Part shown: in pieces, positions 7,503 through 16,825 of the stretch | Position numbering within the stretch: the stretch's first letter is position 1 | Layout of the letters: each line of letters opens with the position of its first letter | Assembly (NCBI RefSeq): GCF_900142135.1 | Contig: NZ_FQZU01000007.1 | Coordinates: forward strand, 1 to 64,000 | Direction: 5' to 3' | DNA: 64,000 bases | Source of the DNA: Desulfatibacillum alkenivorans DSM 16219 | Lineage (GTDB): Bacteria; Desulfobacterota; Desulfobacteria; Desulfobacterales; Desulfatibacillaceae | The notes under the pieces: model-generated | What the model was told of the DNA's origin: nothing | The model's database searches: none | The model's input: only the letters and a program-made list of their open reading frames with translations | Made by a program: the position numbers and the translations under genes

Positions 7503-10472
7503 TTGCAGGAAAATAGCGAACAAATAGCCAATAAAGTCAGGGCTCTGGAGGTTGAGACTCTCAGGCAGAAGAGGCTTTTAACCCGCCTTGAGGGCCTTAC
7601 CAACCTCAAAGAAAAATTGATTTTTCCTTTCTCTCAGGAAGAAAAGGTGAACCTGATCGTCCGGGAGATCGTCCGTATTTTTGACGCGGATTTCGCCAGA
7701 ATCTGGCTGGTTGGCCCCGGGGACAGGTGCGAAAAAGGCTGCTTCCACGCCCAAGCGCCCATCGGCCCCCACTATTGCGCAGACAAGACCCAATGCCTTC
7801 ATCTTGTTTCAAGCTCCGGCCGGTACACCAATTTGGAAGGCCGGCATGCCCGGGTTCCCTTTGGCGCATATAAAATCGGCCTGATCGGGTCGGGCGCCCT
7901 GCCTGACTTCTTCACCAACGAGGTGACCACCGATCCCAGGGTCCATAACCATGAATGGGCCAAAGAACTTGGGCTTCAATCCTTTTACGGCCATCGTCTG
8001 TTATCGGACGACGGACAGGTTTCCGGGGTTCTGGCCGTGTTCAGCCGGCATAAAATTCCGCCTGAGGAGTTCGCCCTTTTACGGAGCCTGGCGGCAACCG
8101 CCGCCCAGGCCATTAACGCCTCTTTTACGGAAAAGGCCCTGAGAGAAAGCGAAGCCCGCCTGCGCAATGTTTTTGACAATATGCAGGATTGCTTTTACAG
8201 GACCGACCTGAAAGGCCGCATTACCTGGGCCAGTCCCTCCACGCCCAGACTGTTGGGCTATGAAATGGAAGAAGTGCTCCATCAGGATATTAAAAACCTT
8301 TTCTATTTCAGACCAGCGGACAGGGAAAAGTTCCTGGCAAAGCTCAACGTGACGGGCAAGGTTACGGATGTAGAAGTAAAACTAAAGCATAAGGACGGCT
8401 CGCCTATCTGGGTCAGCACGAACTCAGCCTATTACAAGGACGCCAAAGGCGCCGTGGCCGGCGTTGAGGGAAGTTTTCGGGACGTCAGCCAGCGAAAACG
8501 GCGGATGGAGGAGATCGCCCGTCATCAGGACCATTTGGAGGAAATGGTCGAGGAAAGAACCCGGGCTCTTGTAGAAAGCGAGCAGAAGTACAGGGCTTTG
8601 TTTGAAAACTCGGGAAACGCTATTTTTGTACTTACCAAAGACAGTGTGGTGGATTGCAACGTCAAAGCCGCAGAGGTTTTCAGGGTTCCCCAGGAAGACC
8701 TGATCAATCAGCACCCCCTGGCGTATTCAACCCCCACGCAGCCGGGAGGAGAGGACTCGTTTATGCTTGGCGAAAAGCTGCTGGCCAGGGCCTTTGAGGG
8801 CGAGGAGCTTTTTCTTGAATGGCGATATCAACGGCCGGACGGGTCTATTTTCGATTCCGAAGTCATCCTAAACCCGGTGAGCATAGGAGGCGTTCCTTTT
8901 ATTATTGGCACAGTGGCGGACATTACGGAAAGAAAGCGGGCCGAGGCTCAGCGGTCCATGCTCATCAAAATATTGGAATCCACCTCGGACATGGTTTCCT
9001 TTTCCACTCCTGACATGCAGATTACCTATATCAATCCGGCCGGGAGGCGCATAATCGGCCTGGACAAGGGGGATGAATTCCCTCTGGTCAAAGACGTCAT
9101 GACGCCTGAGGCCTTTGACATCATTTCCCGGGAGGGCGCTCCCGCAGCCGTTGAACACGGCCACTGGAGCGGAGAAACCGCTCTGGCCGTGAAGGACGGA
9201 ACCGAAATTCCAGTATCCCAGGTCATTATGTCCCATAAGGACGCGGAGGGGCGGGTGGAGAATTTCTCCACCATCATCCGCGACATCTCCGGCCCCAAGA
9301 AAACAGAGGAGGAGTTGGAGCGTCTCAGGGACTTCCTGAGCGCCGTGATCGACTCCATGCCTTCCGTGCTGGTCGGGCTGGATGAACAGGGAAGAATCAC
9401 ACGGTGGAACACCAAAACCGAGGAGCTGCTTGGCAAGACCTCGGCTCAGGTCCGGGGCAGGCTCCTTTCCGAAGTCTTTCCCCATAACCCCGATATATTA
9501 AAAATGGTGGATGAGGCCATTGAAAATGAAAAGGTTTCCGAGCAGCTTAAGGCGCCTATTCAATTTCAAGGAATGCTTCGATTCTGGGATGTTACCGTTT
9601 ATCCCCTTTCGGAAAGCGCCATGAAAGGCGCCGTCATCCGGGTGGACGATGTGACCGAGCGCGTTCGCTTGGAAGAGATGATGATTCAATCGGAAAAAAT
9701 GCTGTCCGTGGGAGGGCTGGCCGCGGGCATGGCGCACGAAATCAACAACCCCCTGGCCGGCATCATTCAAAATGTGCAGGTTTTGGAAAAGCGCCTGGGA
9801 ACGGGCTTGTCCAAAAACCACAATGTGGCTGAGGAAGCCGGGACTTCCATGGACGCCATTGCCAGGTATCTGGAAAAACGGGATCTTTTACGGGTGATGC
9901 AGGCCATCAGGGAATCCGGAGGCCGGGCCGCGGCCATTGTCAACAACATGCTTGACTTCAGCCGCAAGGGGGATTCGGCTTTTCTGCCCCAGGATTTGTG
10001 CCAGATGATGGACCAGACCATCGAATTGGCGTCCAGCGATTTTGACCTGAAAAAACGCTACGACTTCCGGCAGATAAAAATCCAAAAAGACTACCAGGAC
10101 TGCATGCCCAAGATCCGGTGCGAAAAAACCAAAGTGCAGCAAGTGATTTTGAACCTGTTGCAAAATGCCGCCCAGGCCATGTCCGGACAGCGGGATGATG
10201 ACAATCCTCCTGAAATCGCCATCAGGATTTTTTTCAAGGATGATAAGGCGTGCATCGAAGTTGAGGATAACGGTCCCGGCATGGATGAAAGCATTCGCAA
10301 GAGGGTGTTCGAGCCTTTTTTCACCACCAAGGAAATTGGCGTGGGGACGGGGCTTGGCTTGTCTGTTTCTTATTTCATTGTCACGGAAAACCATAACGGA
10401 ACCATGCACGTGGAATCCGCCCCGGGCAAAGGCGCCAAGTTCACCATTTGCCTGCCGGTCGAAAAAATCTAA
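7503..10472 (+). CDS. Cytoplasmic GAF/multi-PAS sensor histidine kinase
   Basis: The 989-residue soluble kinase has, in order: a GAF domain (about 40-190), a PAS (about 205-325), a coiled coil (about 325-350), three more PAS domains (about 350-475, 480-600 and 605-725), then DHp and ATPase domains. The phospho-acceptor is His745 in [12 protein letters not shown]. The N box is NLLQNAAQAM, the G1 box DNGPGMD, and the G2 box [19 protein letters not shown]. No transmembrane segment is seen, so it should sense a cytoplasmic or diffusible signal. The start is TTG at 7503 with AGGAG five bases upstream. No response regulator is nearby. Its last roughly 370 residues are closely similar to the kinase at 17759-19750. 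The gene ends 8 bp from the convergent sulfotransferase-like gene. Confidence 0.93.
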   Translation: MQENSEQIANKVRALEVETLRQKRLLTRLEGLTNLKEKLIFPFSQEEKVNLIVREIVRIFDADFARIWLVGPGDRCEKGCFHAQAPIGPHYCADKTQCLHLVSSSGRYTNLEGRHARVPFGAYKIGLIGSGALPDFFTNEVTTDPRVHNHEWAKELGLQSFYGHRLLSDDGQVSGVLAVFSRHKIPPEEFALLRSLAATAAQAINASFTEKALRESEARLRNVFDNMQDCFYRTDLKGRITWASPSTPRLLGYEMEEVLHQDIKNLFYFRPADREKFLAKLNVTGKVTDVEVKLKHKDGSPIWVSTNSAYYKDAKGAVAGVEGSFRDVSQRKRRMEEIARHQDHLEEMVEERTRALVESEQKYRALFENSGNAIFVLTKDSVVDCNVKAAEVFRVPQEDLINQHPLAYSTPTQPGGEDSFMLGEKLLARAFEGEELFLEWRYQRPDGSIFDSEVILNPVSIGGVPFIIGTVADITERKRAEAQRSMLIKILESTSDMVSFSTPDMQITYINPAGRRIIGLDKGDEFPLVKDVMTPEAFDIISREGAPAAVEHGHWSGETALAVKDGTEIPVSQVIMSHKDAEGRVENFSTIIRDISGPKKTEEELERLRDFLSAVIDSMPSVLVGLDEQGRITRWNTKTEELLGKTSAQVRGRLLSEVFPHNPDILKMVDEAIENEKVSEQLKAPIQFQGMLRFWDVTVYPLSESAMKGAVIRVDDVTERVRLEEMMIQSEKMLSVGGLAAGMAHEINNPLAGIIQNVQVLEKRLGTGLSKNHNVAEEAGTSMDAIARYLEKRDLLRVMQAIRESGGRAAAIVNNMLDFSRKGDSAFLPQDLCQMMDQTIELASSDFDLKKRYDFRQIKIQKDYQDCMPKIRCEKTKVQQVILNLLQNAAQAMSGQRDDDNPPEIAIRIFFKDDKACIEVEDNGPGMDESIRKRVFEPFFTTKEIGVGTGLGLSVSYFIVTENHNGTMHVESAPGKGAKFTICLPVEKI

Positions 10473-10480
10473 TCAAAAAA

Positions 10481-11050
10481 TCAGGATAAACGCCGCCGGT
10501 ACAGGGTGGGATCCACGGCCCGGGCCATGGCCGCCTCGTCCAGGCCGCCGCCCAGAAACTCGTTCATGATTCCCGCCCCTTCCTCGGGAGCGGCGATGAG
10601 CCCCTTGTAGTTGATAGTCAGGACTTCCATATTGGATTGCCTGTGCAGCCAATCCAGGACCATGGCCAGGTGCTTGCTGAAAGCCGCGGCCATTTCATCG
10701 TCGCCGCGTTCCTCCTCAATCCCTTCGCCAAGCATGGCCGCCTGCGAGGCCAGGATCTCCCGAATATCTCTTTGCACGAAAAGCACTTTGAATTTTTCAG
10801 AGAATAAAAGGTCGTACAACAGGGGCGAAACCACTTTGACCGCCTTGCCGCGCATCTCGTGCAGCCAGGAGTTATCTTCCTCCAGGCTAAGGGTTTTCTG
10901 CAATTCGTAATATCCCCGGGGGTTATCCTTGTCCGGCTTGCGAACGTTGTCCGTAACGGCTTCCACGCCGCCTTGCTCCAGCATTTGCATGACTAGGGAC
11001 GTGCCTGACCTGGGCAGGCCGGAAACAATGATTACAGGCTCGTTCTTCAT
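10481..11050 (-). CDS. Sulfotransferase-like P-loop protein
   Basis: The 189-residue protein begins with VIIVSGLPRSGTSLVMQML, matching the 5'-phosphosulfate-binding loop of PAPS-dependent sulfotransferases. FVQRDIREILASQ resembles the 3'-phosphate-binding region. It is shorter than typical sulfotransferases (250-300 residues) but has an intact start and stop. It lies on the same strand as, and downstream of, the small gene at 11088 and the phosphodiesterase-like gene at 11436. A role in modifying a surface or lipid-linked product is possible but is inference. Its end nearly touches the convergent histidine kinase stop. Confidence 0.8.
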   Translation of the reverse strand: MKNEPVIIVSGLPRSGTSLVMQMLEQGGVEAVTDNVRKPDKDNPRGYYELQKTLSLEEDNSWLHEMRGKAVKVVSPLLYDLLFSEKFKVLFVQRDIREILASQAAMLGEGIEEERGDDEMAAAFSKHLAMVLDWLHRQSNMEVLTINYKGLIAAPEEGAGIMNEFLGGGLDEAAMARAVDPTLYRRRLS

Positions 11051-11087
11051 AATGTCACCCCGGATGCTCCAATCCGCCCCGCCGAGC

Positions 11088-11273
11088 TTACTTGATGTAT
11101 CCCAACCCCTTGAGACGCCGGTCTATTGCCGCGTCTTCCTCCGGCGAGGCCAGCTTGGACAACTCTTTTTCAATAACGTGGTGCACGAACTCCTCCAGGC
11201 TGGAATACCCAAGGCTTTCGGCCGCCCATTTGGCCTCGGAATACACTAAAGGATCAATGCTTATTTTAGGCAT
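11088..11273 (-). CDS. Small conserved protein, ribbon-helix-helix-like
   Basis: The 61-residue protein (MPKISIDPLVYSEAKWAAES, then LGYSSLEEFVHHVIEKELSK) has a short beta strand followed by two helices. This pattern resembles small CopG-like or membrane-associated accessory proteins encoded beside AlkP-superfamily genes. It lies between the sulfotransferase-like gene and the phosphodiesterase-like gene on the same strand. DNA binding is not established. The start ATG at 11273 overlaps the end of a possible small ORF (11266-11403) by 8 bases. Confidence 0.65.
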   Translation of the reverse strand: MPKISIDPLVYSEAKWAAESLGYSSLEEFVHHVIEKELSKLASPEEDAAIDRRLKGLGYIK

Positions 11274-11403
11274 GTTTGCGCCTCCTGTTAAGTGAATTTA
11301 AGACTTTGCCTTCCGCGATCTTCTTGTTTGGATCGGCTTTGACCCTAAAGTCCACATAAACGGGCTTCTGATCCCCGAGAGGATCCATAGGGCCCGCCGG
11401 CAT
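11266..11403 (-). CDS. Possible small ORF (45 residues)
   Basis: This is an uncharacterised reading frame (MPAGPMDPLGDQKPVYVDF...) between the phosphodiesterase-like gene and the 61-residue gene. Support is weak: AGAGG about 9 bases before the ATG, and an 8-base overlap with the next start that would allow translational coupling. The upstream GCCTCT-ATA-AGAGGC inverted repeat could instead be part of a transcription or processing signal. The C-terminus is basic (LNSLNRRRKHA). It may be spurious. Confidence 0.35.
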   Translation of the reverse strand: MPAGPMDPLGDQKPVYVDFRVKADPNKKIAEGKVLNSLNRRRKHA

Positions 11404-11435
11404 CGAAGCGGCGCCTCTTATAGAGGCTCTTCGCC

Positions 11436-13559
11436 CTACACGGGCGTGGAAATCCGCCATGCAACCGAATCCTCGCTTGGTTTTCCAATTTTGAGGGCTG
11501 CTCCGTCCATGAAACCGGGGACGTCCACGCCGAACATTTTAAGCACCGTAGGCGCAATGTCGGCGATATGCGGGTCCTCCTTGCTAAAGTGCTTGTTGCA
11601 GAATAACACTCCGGGAACATGCGAGGGATCCACGCAGTGGTCGCCGCTCCATACCCGGTTGTTCTCCTGAAACACCTTGTCTCCCACCGCGCCGGAGGCC
11701 GTCTCCCAGGAAACGCGATAGCCCCGGGCGAACCCCACGACAAGGTCCGGGCTTTCATGAGCGTAGGGGCCTTTGAAGATTTCTTTGGCATGATATACAT
11801 TGGTAATGGGCGCGGCTTCCATTTCGGGATGGATGAGGCTTTTCAGCTCCCCTGCAATTTTCTCCGCTAATTTGCGGGCTTCCAAACCCCGGTTGACTAT
11901 CCCCAGAGGCTCCCGGCCTTTGATATTCAGGTAAACGCCCGCCAGCCCAAAGGCGTAGGCCTTGGTTCGGCTCCAGTCGATGCTTGAAAGGTTTTTGTCT
12001 GACTTGGGGTTTTCCAGCCGTTTCAGGTATCCCTTTTGCTCAAGCCAGCAGTTTAAATCCACGGCGTGATTGAACGGCGCAAACCCATGGTCCGACGCCA
12101 CCATAAAAACCGACCGTTGATCCCTGCATTCCTCCAACGCCTCGCCCGCCAGTTTGTCCATGCGCATGTAGACGTCTTTGATGGGATTGTCCTGATCCCG
12201 GCCGGCGGACTGCAACTGGTCCCAAAAGCAATGCTGGATGCGGTCCGGACCGTCAAAAACGCATGCAATCAGACCCTGTTTGGTGGTTTTTAAAGCGTGC
12301 AGGAACATGTTTCTCCGCTCATTTTCCACGGACAGGCATTGATCCAAAAAGGCCGTTTTATCCAAAATTCCCGCTTCCAGCGCTTGCGTGTCCTCGGGCA
12401 TGCCCAGGGTGGCGTAAGGGCCTATTTTACGAGCCAGAAAGGAAGCGTAGGCGGCAGGCTGCGAGATGGGCGCGGCAGGCCTCGCCGGATCAATATGAAC
12501 GGGCGAGACGTACAGGGCGAATTCCGGCTGACTGCTTACCAGCAAAAACCGGCAAATCCCGTGAACATGCACCCCCGGAGCCGCCTTGAACCGCACTTTG
12601 GTCCAGGGGGAGAAAACGCCTTGCTCCAAGGAAAGGCGTGTCTTGCCGATCTTCAGGCTGGCCTGGCCGCCGGAAAGGACTTCAACCGAAAATGAAGTTT
12701 TAAGATCCTCACCGTCATCTTCAAATGGGTCTGCCGGTCCTGTCAGAACTCCGTGGATCGTCCCGTCGATCAACTCCACCTTGTGGAGGTCTCCCTCTGA
12801 GTCTTCAAACCGGTTTTCGCCCGTGTAATAGCAGGAAAAGACGCCTTGCGTCCCCCGGATGTCCGGGGTATGGGCTCCGGCGAGGATGGCTCCGTGGAAT
12901 TCCCCCGCAGGGAAGCTCACCGGGACGCGCAGGATCTGGCTGTATATTTGCTTATCCCCCAGGATTTCCCAGAATGGCTTGCTTTTCCGCAACAAACGCT
13001 GGGGCGCCACGCCCCGGGGGATTTTGAACTTGCCAAGGCGAATATGGGGCGCGGCCCCGCCGGCCTTGACGGAGCTTAAAACCGGAGCGTAAGAAGCTCT
13101 GCTCCTGGCTAAAAAATCAAAGATGCCGTGTTTGCCCGGGTTCGTCCCGGTCTGAAAGGTGGACCAGGCGACCGGGGTGATTGCAGGGGCTGTCGTGTTG
13201 AGCTTTTTGAAGCACCCTTGTGTAGCAAGGCGTTGGAAGTTGGGCAGCAGTCCTTGGTCCATAAAGTCCTGGGCCAACTCGGGGTCGAATCCGTCAATGC
13301 CCAGGATGACGCATTTCTGGATAGGCCTGTTTTTCAATACCTTTCGGGTGGCCCTATCCTTCAAAAAGAGGCGAACCGGCCAGATGAGCGCTAACAGCAA
13401 AGCGGCGCCACAACCAATGATCGCAGGCAGGTATGATCCGGCCAGGGCGATTCCGGCGCCCGGGCCTATATAGGCCCAGGCCTGCCCGGGCGCCGTCAGG
13501 CAGTATAGGCCGGCAAATAGGATGACTTGGGAAATTAAGCATGGTTTTTGCTTCTTCAA
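11436..13559 (-). CDS. Membrane-anchored AlkP-superfamily phosphodiesterase/phosphatase-like protein
   Basis: From the TTG at 13559 the protein has 707 residues. It has a signal peptide or anchor (LFAGLYCLTAPGQAWA), then YIGPGAG, a second hydrophobic stretch (about 43-66), and a type I phosphodiesterase/nucleotide pyrophosphatase-like domain. Metal and catalytic elements are GIDGFDPELA, TPVAWSTFQTGTNPGKHGIF (candidate nucleophile Ser/Thr), VASDHGFAPF and SGDHCVDPSHVPGVLF. I chose 13559 because the signal peptide follows directly and AAGGAGAG lies upstream, though the spacing is long (12). The longer in-frame extension to 13781 lacks a better start. The substrate may be a phospholipid or glycan phosphate; this is not shown. 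It probably forms a unit with the two or three small genes downstream. Confidence 0.85.
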   Translation of the reverse strand: MKKQKPCLISQVILFAGLYCLTAPGQAWAYIGPGAGIALAGSYLPAIIGCGAALLLALIWPVRLFLKDRATRKVLKNRPIQKCVILGIDGFDPELAQDFMDQGLLPNFQRLATQGCFKKLNTTAPAITPVAWSTFQTGTNPGKHGIFDFLARSRASYAPVLSSVKAGGAAPHIRLGKFKIPRGVAPQRLLRKSKPFWEILGDKQIYSQILRVPVSFPAGEFHGAILAGAHTPDIRGTQGVFSCYYTGENRFEDSEGDLHKVELIDGTIHGVLTGPADPFEDDGEDLKTSFSVEVLSGGQASLKIGKTRLSLEQGVFSPWTKVRFKAAPGVHVHGICRFLLVSSQPEFALYVSPVHIDPARPAAPISQPAAYASFLARKIGPYATLGMPEDTQALEAGILDKTAFLDQCLSVENERRNMFLHALKTTKQGLIACVFDGPDRIQHCFWDQLQSAGRDQDNPIKDVYMRMDKLAGEALEECRDQRSVFMVASDHGFAPFNHAVDLNCWLEQKGYLKRLENPKSDKNLSSIDWSRTKAYAFGLAGVYLNIKGREPLGIVNRGLEARKLAEKIAGELKSLIHPEMEAAPITNVYHAKEIFKGPYAHESPDLVVGFARGYRVSWETASGAVGDKVFQENNRVWSGDHCVDPSHVPGVLFCNKHFSKEDPHIADIAPTVLKMFGVDVPGFMDGAALKIGKPSEDSVAWRISTPV

Positions 13560-14360
13560 AACGGTGATTCTCTCCTTAACCGATATAGCCCAATGAGCGT
13601 GTATCCCCTTCCATTTCAGGACCTTCCTTCGGGAGATTTTTTTGGAGAGGATGTTCTTAAGTTTGGCGGAATGGCGTCTCCCGGTCGAAGCCGGGATTGC
13701 GTGATCCCCCATCACATGCCCTTGATCCGTCTGCTGCAGCCTGCCGGCGTTTCTGGGGAGCGGAAGGCGCTCCCACATCAAAACAGCGGGCGTTTTCCGC
13801 GTGGTGGAGAAACCCGGCTGATCTGGGCTTGTCCCAAATGGATCTGAGGCTCCGGGCGTACATGCCGGTATAACCCGTGCAAGGACGCCGCTGGAGACAA
13901 GCCGAGGTAAAGCCGCGACAGTAGATGTTGTTCATTCAAATTGTATGCAGAAAATGTCTGCATTTCTTGTAACCGAGTCCTCATCCGCGGTCAAGCCCGT
14001 TCAGGGGGGGCAGGGTTCAATTTTATATCCTGAACGCTTCTAAATTAAAAAAGAGTCACCTATGCGGCATAAAAGGGAAGACCCAACTGTGTGGATATGA
14101 AGGCGGCGCAAGGGCCGGAAAAGGCATTTATTGGATTTGCATTGCCTGAGCCGCTTCCTTGTACGGTTTGGGCGCGGCCTGGCCCCATATTTTGGGGACG
14201 GGGGGGCTGAACGATGGATTTTCCGCACATTTAACCGGCGCGGATTGTTTTTGCATCCTTCTCAGGGGCATTCCGGGTAAATGGCCGTTGACCCTCAATG
14301 GGATTTCACGTATCAAGGTGGCTGCGATGCAGGTTCAGGGAACAGGAGGATACATTCAGC
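13560..14360. other. Long intergenic region, no gene recognised
   Basis: About 800 bp separate the divergent phosphodiesterase-like gene and the MauE-like gene. Reading frames here are short or lack coding character. I see no riboswitch, tRNA or clear repeat. Confidence 0.5.
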
Positions 14361-15293
14361 ATGACCCACAGGCCGAAAAAAACTTTCCCAGGCGTTTCGC
14401 CCTATATATCAAAAGGCTCTGCGTTGGTTTTGGGCCTGATTTTTGTTGCCGGGGGCGCCGCCAAGGTTGTGGATATGACCGAAGCCGTCCGCCAGGCGGG
14501 CGGTTACGCCATCGTCAACGACAGGACCATGCTTTTGTTTTTGGTCTGGGCGCTTACGGCCGCCGAGTTTGCCGTGGGCGCGGCGTTAATCATCCGTTAC
14601 CGGGTCCGATGGGCGCTGGCCGGCGCAGCCGCCATGCTGGCTGTTTTTTTGGTTGCTCTCGGCTGGGCGTGGGGGACCGGGGTTACACAGGATTGCGGAT
14701 GCTTCGGCCAATGGGCGTCCCGATCGCCAGGGCAGGCGTTTGTGGAGGACCTGGTCCTGCTTTTGCTGCTTGTTTTGGCCTGGTTTCACGGGGATTACAA
14801 AAAAAGCCTCGCCAAGTTGACCGTCGTGATCGCTGCATTGCTCCTCGCCCTCGGGCTGCCCTTTGCTTTCGGCTTCACCTTGGATTCGGTGATTCTCCCG
14901 GGGGCGGAAGGCCCGCCCGTGGAGCCCTTGACTATTCTAAGCGGCGAAACCGTGGATTGGTCCGCCTCTCCGTACCTTGTTGAACTGATGAGCACGGATT
15001 GCCTGCATTGCCAGGAATCCGTCATGGACGTGAATATTTTAGGCGATTCCCCAGGAATGCCGCCGATCATGGCTTTAAGTTACGACTCGCGAGAGGCGGT
15101 CGCCTTGTTCCAGGAAAAGTTTTTTCCCGAGTATCCCATCCTTCGAATTCCCGAAGACCATTTCTGGCGCTTGGTGGGCGCCGGGTCGTCGCCCAGGTTT
15201 CTGTTGGTCGTCCAGGGCCATGTGACGCACGCCTGGGAGGAAAGGCCGCCCGAGGCCCAGGAGGTTTTGAACGCACTGGAGGCCCGGCAATGA
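14361..15293 (+). CDS. MauE/DoxX-like membrane protein fused to a thioredoxin-like domain
   Basis: The 310-residue protein has an N-terminal four-helix membrane domain (segments about 20-38, 57-78, 83-103 and 126-143) carrying DCGCFGQW at 111-118, the signature of MauE-type redox-associated membrane proteins. A further helix lies at about 152-172. The C-terminal periplasmic or outer-facing domain (about 190-310) has LMSTDCLHCQESV with a CLHC pair at 214-217, like a thioredoxin-fold disulfide centre. It probably passes electrons across the membrane to a periplasmic thiol. The start ATG 14361 has AGGAGG 11 bases upstream. Its stop overlaps the next gene's start (ATGA). Confidence 0.82.
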   Translation: MTHRPKKTFPGVSPYISKGSALVLGLIFVAGGAAKVVDMTEAVRQAGGYAIVNDRTMLLFLVWALTAAEFAVGAALIIRYRVRWALAGAAAMLAVFLVALGWAWGTGVTQDCGCFGQWASRSPGQAFVEDLVLLLLLVLAWFHGDYKKSLAKLTVVIAALLLALGLPFAFGFTLDSVILPGAEGPPVEPLTILSGETVDWSASPYLVELMSTDCLHCQESVMDVNILGDSPGMPPIMALSYDSREAVALFQEKFFPEYPILRIPEDHFWRLVGAGSSPRFLLVVQGHVTHAWEERPPEAQEVLNALEARQ

Positions 15294-16435
15294 ATTTTTT
15301 GTCATTGGATCTCTTGCTGACCGCTTTTCCCGCGGCTTCCTGCCTGTTTTTTCTGGTGCAGTGTTCGAGGATCGCCGTTATAGCCAAACCCATCGTTTTA
15401 TCCAGCCGCAGGCATTTTTCCTTTATCGCCATTCCGGTCATGGTTATGGTGGGGGTCTCCATGTACAAGATTACGGTCATCCCCGGCTACATTCCCGAGC
15501 GCGTGTATTTTGTCATCGCCGCCGTGTTTTTCGCCGTCTGCGCAGGCGTAATTTTAAAGCGCGGGGATTGGTACTACATGTTCGCAGCGGACAAAAAGGC
15601 GCTTTTCTCCGTTTTAAGACAAAGCCTGCTTGGCTGGGGAATCCAATTTCAGGAAAACAAGGCCCCGGAGGGAGAGGGCTCGGAGCATCTGACGGAATTC
15701 GTCCTGGAGGACGTCCCGGCCCGGCTGAGGGTGTCGGTGTATCAGGGGCAGGACATGGCGCAGATCGGAGCGGTTCCCTCGGACAACAGGCTTTTGGGCT
15801 GCTTGATGTCGGACCTGAAAAAGCAGGCCGCCCAACTGGGCGGGAGCAGGGGAGTCTCCGGCTTCCTCATCACGGCATGCATACTTTCCGGGTTGGCAGC
15901 CTATTGGACGTACACCAATATTCATTCCATGGACGACGCCTGGTTTGCGGAAAAAGGGCGCACATATCTGGAAATGAAAAAGCACCATGCCGCCATTGCC
16001 ACCTTTAACGCAGCCTTGGAGAAAAATCCCAGGAACATTGCCGCCCTTCGTTGGCGCGGCAAGACTTACGAAGAGACAGGCAGGGAGGACCTGGCCCTGG
16101 CGGACTGGCAAAAAGCCCTGGACCTGGACCCGAATAATAGCGATATAATGGCCCATGCGGCGCGCATTTTGTTTTTATCCAGGGAGCAAGGCCAAAAAAG
16201 CCGGGCCATGAGGCTGGCCCGAAAGGCCGTCAGCTTGCAGCCGGACAATGTTTTCGTCCTGGACACCCTGGCCTGGATTTTAGCGGGCATGGGCGAGTTT
16301 GAAGAGGCGGCGGAGCATCAGGAGAAGGTCCTGGTGATTCTGGGCCGGAAAAAGGCGGACTCCGCCTTGATGCAGAGAGTCACCGCCAGGCTGAACGCCT
16401 ACAAGCTGGGCAAACCGGCTCCGGCGCAGCCCTGA
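15290..16435 (+). CDS. Membrane protein with C-terminal TPR repeats
   Basis: The 381-residue protein has hydrophobic segments at about 7-27, 43-60, 72-90 and 191-210. These are followed by TPR repeats from about 217 to 375 (AIATFNAALEKNPRNIAALR, DLALADWQKALDLDPNNSDI and later units). Its ATG overlaps the stop of the MauE-like gene by 4 bases, so the two are translationally coupled and probably work together at the membrane. The segment between TM3 and TM4 is a soluble domain of about 100 residues with no known motif. A scaffold or assembly role for the redox partner is a reasonable guess only. Confidence 0.8.
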   Translation: MNFLSLDLLLTAFPAASCLFFLVQCSRIAVIAKPIVLSSRRHFSFIAIPVMVMVGVSMYKITVIPGYIPERVYFVIAAVFFAVCAGVILKRGDWYYMFAADKKALFSVLRQSLLGWGIQFQENKAPEGEGSEHLTEFVLEDVPARLRVSVYQGQDMAQIGAVPSDNRLLGCLMSDLKKQAAQLGGSRGVSGFLITACILSGLAAYWTYTNIHSMDDAWFAEKGRTYLEMKKHHAAIATFNAALEKNPRNIAALRWRGKTYEETGREDLALADWQKALDLDPNNSDIMAHAARILFLSREQGQKSRAMRLARKAVSLQPDNVFVLDTLAWILAGMGEFEEAAEHQEKVLVILGRKKADSALMQRVTARLNAYKLGKPAPAQP

Positions 16436-16605
16436 TGCCATAGCGGCGCCGCCGGAAAATTTGATCTCGGCCGGAAAAGCATTATTGTTATAAAAGGCAA
16501 GGCGATAACAGTCCGGTGGATACGCCTGACAAGAAAATATTATTTGAAGAGAAGGCCCATTGCGATTGCCGCCAGGCTTTGGGCCTGTCTGATGGGAGGT
16601 GCGTT

Positions 16606-16800
16606 ATGACGATGGAACACATGATTCGACTTATTGCGGGAACAATGATCCTGCTTTCCATATTTTTAAGCCTGATTCACAGCCCCTATTGGCTGCTTTT
16701 GACCGGTTTTGTGGGAGCGAACCTCCTGCAAAGCGCCTTTACCAAATGGTGCCTGATGGAAGACATCCTGACCAAGCTGGGAGTCGACAAGGGGTGTTGA
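16606..16800 (+). CDS. DUF2892-type small inner-membrane protein
   Basis: The 64-residue protein has two hydrophobic helices (IRLIAGTMILLSIFLSL and YWLLLTGFVGANLLQSAF) and the FTKWCLMEDILTKLGV tail. This is the usual layout of the YgaP-C-terminal-like DUF2892 family, often found next to rhodanese or sulfur genes. A longer frame opens with GTG at 16516, but GGGAGG six bases before ATG 16606 and the family length favour the shorter start. It lies 25 bp before the HEAT-repeat gene on the same strand. The conserved Cys in the tail is present. Confidence 0.82.
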   Translation: MTMEHMIRLIAGTMILLSIFLSLIHSPYWLLLTGFVGANLLQSAFTKWCLMEDILTKLGVDKGC

Positions 16801-16825
16801 AACCAGAGTAACAGGAGGCGACTGA

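Noticed and set aside
13657-14228. Short ORFs in the 13.6-14.3 kb gap
   Set aside because: They have no ribosome sites, no domains and overlapping contradictory frames.
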